This document shows, one piece after another, positions 7,252 to 11,390 of a stretch of 11,390 nucleotides of DNA. The translations under genes were made by a program, and so were the position numbers. Positions within the stretch are counted from its first letter, which is position 1; every line of letters begins with the position of its first letter. The notes below the pieces were generated by a model. It was given only the letters and a program-made list of their open reading frames with translations, was not told where the DNA came from and made no database searches. This stretch comes from SIAJ01 sp036266155 (GTDB taxonomy: Bacteria; Planctomycetota; Planctomycetia; Gemmatales; Gemmataceae): NCBI GenBank assembly GCA_036266155.1, contig DATANR010000326.1, positions 1 to 11,390 on the forward strand, in the 5' to 3' direction.

Positions 7252-8313
7252 ATGGCCCTGCTGGAAGCGCGCGGGCTGGTGAAATTCTACGGCAAGCGCA
7301 AGGTTGTCGACGGCGTCAGCTTCGACGTCAACCCCGGCGAGGTCGTCGGCCTCCTCGGGCCGAACGGGGCCGGCAAGACGACCAGCTTTCGCATGACGAC
7401 CGGTCAGATCGCGCCGAACGACGGCACGGTCGAGTTCAACGAACAGGACGTCACGCGCCTGCCGATGTTCCGTCGGGCTCGGCTGGGCATGGGCTATCTG
7501 ACCCAGGAACAGAGCATCTTCCGCAAGCTGACGGTCGAGAAGAACCTGCTCGCCATTCTCGAAGCGTTGCCGCGCAGCCGGTCGCTCGGTCGCAAGCTCA
7601 GTTACAACGAGCGCTGGGAACGGACCAACGCGCTGATCCATCGGTTCCAGCTCGAACACGTTCGTAAGAACTCCGCGGCCCGTTGTTCCGGTGGTGAGAA
7701 GCGCCGGCTTGAGATTGCCCGTTGTCTCGCGTGTGAGCCGCTGCTCATTCTGCTCGACGAACCATTCGCAGCCGTCGATCCGAAGACGACCGAGGACATC
7801 CGCCGCAACATCCGCGAACTGGCCACGCAAGGGATCGGCATCTTGCTCACGGACCACAACGTCCGCGAGGTCTTGAAGATCACCGATCGCAGCTACCTCA
7901 TCAAAGATGGCCGCGTCGTGACGCAGGGCACGCCGCAGCAACTCATTCACGACCCCATCGCGATCAACGAATACCTCGGCACCACATTCACGGACAATAC
8001 GTTCGGCGGAGCACCCGTCGCGCCGCCGTTCGCCAATGGCGTCGAGGTCGACGTCGACATGCGGCGAGTGATCGAGGCGCTGCGTTCCGAGAACACGCGC
8101 CCGGCGGCGGTGCAGGAACTGCTCGTCCGCGGCGCCGCGTCGGTCCCGCCGTTGACGGACGCCCTCGATCGCCGCGAGCCGGACCTGCGCGTGCAGGCGT
8201 TCGAGGTGCTCAAGCGCCTGGTGCGTGGAACAATTCTTTTCGATCCCTACGCATCGGACGACATCCGCACTCGCCAAGTCATCACGATTCGGCAACAGCT
8301 CGGCGTGAAGTAG
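7252..8313 (+). CDS. lptB: LPS export ABC transporter ATP-binding protein LptB, C-terminally extended
   Basis: A 353-residue ABC ATPase. LptB drives the LptFG permease, which extracts lipopolysaccharide from the inner membrane. Visible motifs are Walker A GPNGAGKTT (residues 36-44), Q-loop Q85 in YLTQE, signature CSGGEK (145-150), Walker B LLILLDE (164-170) with catalytic E170, and the H-loop in LLTDHNVREVL (H202). That last motif, together with QGTPQQLIHD and YLG, is characteristic of LptB as opposed to branched-chain amino-acid LivF/LivG ATPases. The signature begins with Cys in place of the usual Leu. E. coli LptB is about 241 residues; here ~110 more follow, with a Pro/Gly-rich linker (~250-262) and a helical, HEAT-like part. 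No other lpt gene is in view. The acnA start follows after 66 bases. Confidence 0.88.
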   Translation: MALLEARGLVKFYGKRKVVDGVSFDVNPGEVVGLLGPNGAGKTTSFRMTTGQIAPNDGTVEFNEQDVTRLPMFRRARLGMGYLTQEQSIFRKLTVEKNLLAILEALPRSRSLGRKLSYNERWERTNALIHRFQLEHVRKNSAARCSGGEKRRLEIARCLACEPLLILLDEPFAAVDPKTTEDIRRNIRELATQGIGILLTDHNVREVLKITDRSYLIKDGRVVTQGTPQQLIHDPIAINEYLGTTFTDNTFGGAPVAPPFANGVEVDVDMRRVIEALRSENTRPAAVQELLVRGAASVPPLTDALDRREPDLRVQAFEVLKRLVRGTILFDPYASDDIRTRQVITIRQQLGVK

Positions 8314-8379
8314 CGCACCGTTGCTTCTGCCGGCCTATCTCGCAAAATACCCGTTGACCTCCACTGGCAGGATCGACCA

Positions 8380-11097
8380 ATGGCGAACAGCTTTGGCAGC
8401 GGCGCGACTCTCAAGGTCGGCGACCATTCCTACGGCATTCATCGACTCGCGGCCCTCCATCGCGATTATCCGAACATCGATCGGCTGCCATTTTCGCTGA
8501 AGATCCTGCTCGAGAACCTGCTGCGACACGAAAACGGTCTGTCCGTGCGCCCGCAAGACATTCAGGCTTTGTGCCGATGGGACGCGAAGGCCGAGCCCGA
8601 CGTCGAGATCGGCTTCTCGCCGGCCCGTGTCTTGCTTCAGGATTTCACGGGCGTGCCGGCGATCGTCGATCTGGCGGCCATGCGCGACGCCATGGCCGAC
8701 CTCGGCGGCGACCCGAACAAGATCAACCCGCTCATCCCCTGCGAACTCGTCATCGACCACTCGGTGCAGGTCGACGACTACGGGCATGGGGGATCGTTCG
8801 CGGCGAACACCAAACTGGAATACGAACGCAACCGCGAGCGTTACCGTTTCCTGCGCTGGGGTCAGAACGCGTTCCGCAACTTCAAGGTCGTGCCGCCCGA
8901 GACCGGCATCGTCCACCAGGTGAATCTCGAATATCTGGCGCGCGTCGTCTTTGTCGATGGCTTGAATAATGCCTACCCGGACACGCTGGTCGGAACCGAT
9001 TCGCACACAACGATGATCAACGGTCTCGGCGTGCTCGGCTGGGGCGTCGGTGGTATCGAAGCCGAAGCCGCCATGCTTGGTCAACCGGTCACGATGCTGA
9101 TTCCGCAGGTCATCGGCTTCAAGCTGCATGGCAAACTCGGCCAAGGAGTGACGGCCACCGACCTGGTGCTCACCGTCACGCAAATCCTGCGCAAGAAGGG
9201 CGTCGTCGGCAAGTTCGTCGAGTTCTACGGCGACGGCCTGAGCGAGTTGCCCCTGGCCGATCGCGCGACGATCGCCAACATGGCCCCGGAGTACGGCGCG
9301 ACGTGCGGCATCTTCCCGGTCGACGCCGAGACGCTGAACTACATGCGCTACACGGGGCGTTCGGAGCAGCAGGTCAAGCTGGTCGAAGCCTACTTCAAGG
9401 AACAGGGAATGTTCCACTCGAAGGGCGCGACGGAGGCGACGTACTCCGACACGGTAGCACTCGATCTGTCGACCGTCGTCGCGAGCATGGCCGGCCCATC
9501 GCGGCCGCAGGATCGGGTCAACTTGCCCGAGGTCCGTCAGTCGTTCAAGGACGCGTTGCCAAAATTGAAAGCCGCCGCCCAGGCTGCGAAGAAGCCGACT
9601 GCCGGGCCGCTCAACTTGCTGGGGCACGGCTCGGAACACGCGGGGCCAACGACGTCGGTGCAGCTTGCACCGGGAACTGTGAAAGACGGTTCGGTCGTCA
9701 TCGCGGCCATCACGAGTTGCACGAACACGTCGAACCCGGACGTGATGATGGCGGCCGGCCTCGTCGCTCACAAAGCAGTCGCGCGTGGACTCGTCACGAA
9801 GCCGTGGGTGAAGACGTCACTGGCGCCCGGCTCCAAGGTCGCGGCCGATTACCTGGCCGACGCCGGGTTGATGCGGCCCCTCGAGGTCCTGCGCTTTCAT
9901 GTGGTCGGCTACGGCTGCACGACGTGCATTGGCAATTCGGGGCCGCTGCCGGACTCCGTCTCCGGACAGGTGACCGACGGCAGCCTCGTCGTGGCCGCGG
10001 TGTTGAGCGGCAATCGCAATTTCGAAGGCCGCGTTCATGCGGAGGTCCGGGCGAATTACCTTGCCAGTCCACCGCTCGTCGTCGCTTATGCTCTGGCCGG
10101 GCGGATCGACATCGACTTTGACAAAGAGCCCATCGGCATCGGCCGCGATGGCAAGGACGTGTTCCTCAAAGACATCTGGCCGACGCGTGAAGAGGTTTCG
10201 GCCGTCGTTCGCAAACACCTCAAACGCGACCAGTACGAGCGCATTTACGCGTCGGTTTTCGAGGGTGACAACAACTGGAAGGCATTGCAAGTTCCGACGG
10301 GCAGCCGTTACGAATGGGACGACAAGTCCACGTACATCGCCCTGCCGCCGTACTTCCAGCGGATGCATCCGGAGCCGCCGGCCATTACCGACATCGCCTG
10401 GGCCCGGGCCCTGGCTGTGCTCGGCGACAGCATCACGACGGATCACATCTCACCGGCCGGGAACATCAAGAAGGACAGCCCCGCCGGCCAGTACCTGATT
10501 CAGCACGGCGTCACGCAGCGCGAGTTCAACCAGTACGGCGCTCGTCGCGGCCATCATGAAGTGATGATGCGCGGCACGTTCGCCAACGTTCGACTGAAAA
10601 ACCTGCTCGTCCCCGGCGTCGAGGGCGGCGTCACGCGTCACTTGCCGACGGGCGCCGAGATGTCGATCTACGACGCCGCCATGCTCTACGCGAAGGAGGG
10701 CACGCCGCTGGTCGTCCTCGCGGGCAAGGAATACGGCAGCGGCAGCTCGCGCGACTGGGCCGCCAAGGGCACACGCCTCCTCGGCGTGCGGGCCGTGATC
10801 GCCGAGAGCTACGAGCGCATCCACCGCAGCAACCTGGTCGGCATGGGCGTGCTGCCCTTGCAATTCAAAGCCGGCGAGACGGCACAAACGCTCGGCCTCA
10901 ACGGCGCCGAAGTCTTCGAGATCGCCAACGTGGCCGAAGCCCTCAAGAAAGTCGGCAGCGGCAAGGTCCACATGAAGGTGAAGGCCGACCTGAAAGAGTT
11001 CGAAGTGCAACTCCGCGTCGACACGCCGCAAGAGGTGCTCTACTACGAACACGGCGGGATCTTGCAGTATGTGCTCAGGCAGTTGGTGGGGCAGTGA
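8380..11097 (+). CDS. acnA: Aconitate hydratase AcnA
   Basis: A 905-residue enzyme of the AcnA/IRP1 type, full length for that family. It interconverts citrate and isocitrate through cis-aconitate in the TCA cycle, in the cytoplasm. The three cysteines that hold the [4Fe-4S] cluster are visible: C447 in ITSCTNTSNP, and C513 and C516 in GYGCTTCIGNSGPL. Other active-site stretches are GTDSHTTMINGLGVLGWGVG (residues 205-224), LGDSITTDHISPAGNI (681-696) and, in the C-terminal swivel domain, EYGSGSSRDWAAKG (784-797). AGGA at 8369-8372 lies 7 bases before the start codon. The gap after lptB is 66 bases, so the two may be co-transcribed, although the functions are unrelated. I see no convincing promoter in that gap. 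No frameshift or missing motif is apparent. Confidence 0.97.
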   Translation: MANSFGSGATLKVGDHSYGIHRLAALHRDYPNIDRLPFSLKILLENLLRHENGLSVRPQDIQALCRWDAKAEPDVEIGFSPARVLLQDFTGVPAIVDLAAMRDAMADLGGDPNKINPLIPCELVIDHSVQVDDYGHGGSFAANTKLEYERNRERYRFLRWGQNAFRNFKVVPPETGIVHQVNLEYLARVVFVDGLNNAYPDTLVGTDSHTTMINGLGVLGWGVGGIEAEAAMLGQPVTMLIPQVIGFKLHGKLGQGVTATDLVLTVTQILRKKGVVGKFVEFYGDGLSELPLADRATIANMAPEYGATCGIFPVDAETLNYMRYTGRSEQQVKLVEAYFKEQGMFHSKGATEATYSDTVALDLSTVVASMAGPSRPQDRVNLPEVRQSFKDALPKLKAAAQAAKKPTAGPLNLLGHGSEHAGPTTSVQLAPGTVKDGSVVIAAITSCTNTSNPDVMMAAGLVAHKAVARGLVTKPWVKTSLAPGSKVAADYLADAGLMRPLEVLRFHVVGYGCTTCIGNSGPLPDSVSGQVTDGSLVVAAVLSGNRNFEGRVHAEVRANYLASPPLVVAYALAGRIDIDFDKEPIGIGRDGKDVFLKDIWPTREEVSAVVRKHLKRDQYERIYASVFEGDNNWKALQVPTGSRYEWDDKSTYIALPPYFQRMHPEPPAITDIAWARALAVLGDSITTDHISPAGNIKKDSPAGQYLIQHGVTQREFNQYGARRGHHEVMMRGTFANVRLKNLLVPGVEGGVTRHLPTGAEMSIYDAAMLYAKEGTPLVVLAGKEYGSGSSRDWAAKGTRLLGVRAVIAESYERIHRSNLVGMGVLPLQFKAGETAQTLGLNGAEVFEIANVAEALKKVGSGKVHMKVKADLKEFEVQLRVDTPQEVLYYEHGGILQYVLRQLVGQ

Positions 11098-11133
11098 ATC
11101 GCGACGCCGCCGAGCAATTCGTCGCCAGAATTG

Positions 11134-11185
11134 AGAGATGGCCAACCAGAGATTGCCACCCCCACCCTATGGTTGGCAATCTCTG
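11134..11185 (+). terminator. Hairpin set after acnA with two competing left arms
   Basis: CAGAGATTGCCA (11147-11158) pairs perfectly with TGGCAATCTCTG (11174-11185) around a 15-base loop, starting about 50 bases after the acnA stop. Directly upstream, 11134-11147 is a near copy of 11148-11161 (12 of 14 bases), and it can also pair with 11171-11184 with one mismatch. No T tract follows. It sits between two converging genes, where a terminator is expected. Confidence 0.55.
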
Positions 11186-11276
11186 CCCGCGAAAACCGCA
11201 TTGAACTGATTACGGCGTAAGAAGATGCGCCGAAAACTCGCGAGCCAAAATTGGCACTGTCGCATTCAACAAGTTG

Positions 11277-11390
11277 TTAATTTGACAGAGTTTCCGTTGG
11301 TTGCGGCTTGCGGGCCAGTAGCGTCCAGAAATCGGTGCTGGGCAGGGCGACGCCCAGCAAGTCGTAGGGGCTTTGGTCGCGGCGGCGTCC
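11277..11390 (-). CDS. C-terminal end of an unrecognised minus-strand gene (partial)
   Basis: Reading the minus strand inward from the right edge gives 37 codons and then TAA at 11279-11277. The protein end reads SPYDLLGVALPSTDFWTLL, then ARKPQPTETLSN. Most third codon positions are G or C, as in the neighbouring genes, and the peptide has ordinary composition, so it is very likely the real 3' end of a gene that starts outside the window. It converges on acnA with 179 bases between the two stop codons. I do not recognise the family and assign no function. Confidence 0.55.
   Translation of the reverse strand, partial: GRRRDQSPYDLLGVALPSTDFWTLLARKPQPTETLSN

Noticed and set aside
6249..7667. 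472-codon plus-strand open frame across the epimerase and the start of lptB
   Set aside because: It crosses two well-supported genes in the wrong strand or frame and ends in Arg/Gln-rich low-information sequence, which is typical of a high-GC shadow.
8321..8348. Possible acnA promoter (TTGCTT, 16 bases, CAAAAT)
   Set aside because: The matches to consensus are weak (three and four of six), and the sigma-factor preference of this organism is unknown.
8335..9771. 478-codon minus-strand open frame opposite acnA
   Set aside because: It is antisense to a conserved aconitase. The long open frame follows from GC-rich third positions.

Overview
The window most likely comes from a high-GC member of the Planctomycetota, possibly near Gemmataceae. 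This rests mainly on the large secreted protein at 112-4746. It joins a predicted beta-propeller 'PVC-type' dehydrogenase, HEAT-like repeats and a CxxCH haem-binding domain, a combination typical of that phylum. Short repeats of planctomycete type in the intergenic DNA agree with this. The placement is an inference from gene content; no rRNA is present.

Layout. Positions 1-111 hold no gene but a dense cluster of direct and inverted repeats. From 112 to 7109 three genes run on the minus strand. In transcription order they are a proline racemase/4-hydroxyproline 2-epimerase (7109-6156), a DadA-like FAD-dependent D-amino-acid oxidoreductase (6159-4894) that overlaps it by 4 bases, and the giant ceramidase-like/dehydrogenase/cytochrome c fusion (4746-112). 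A 26-bp perfect inverted repeat (4801-4890) begins 3 bases after the oxidoreductase stop codon and separates it from the giant gene. A 142-bp divergent intergenic region (7110-7251) leads to two plus-strand genes: an LptB-type ABC ATPase with a long C-terminal extension (7252-8313) and aconitate hydratase AcnA (8380-11097). A terminator-like hairpin set follows acnA. The window ends inside the 3' end of a convergent minus-strand gene (11277-11390, partial).

How the genes fit together. The epimerase and oxidase form a two-step module that would turn trans-4-hydroxy-L-proline into cis-4-hydroxy-D-proline and then into an unsaturated pyrroline carboxylate, on the route to 2-oxoglutarate. The later enzymes of that route are not in the window. 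LptB would power lipopolysaccharide export, and AcnA belongs to the TCA cycle. The remaining genes look like ordinary chromosomal neighbours, not one system.

The least ordinary signals are repeats. Three separate places (1-108, 3661-3688, 4801-4890) share short GC-rich words. The middle one lies inside the giant gene's reading frame and encodes a Gly/Pro-rich insert in the ceramidase-like domain. I found no CRISPR array, transposase, phage gene, tRNA or defence system.
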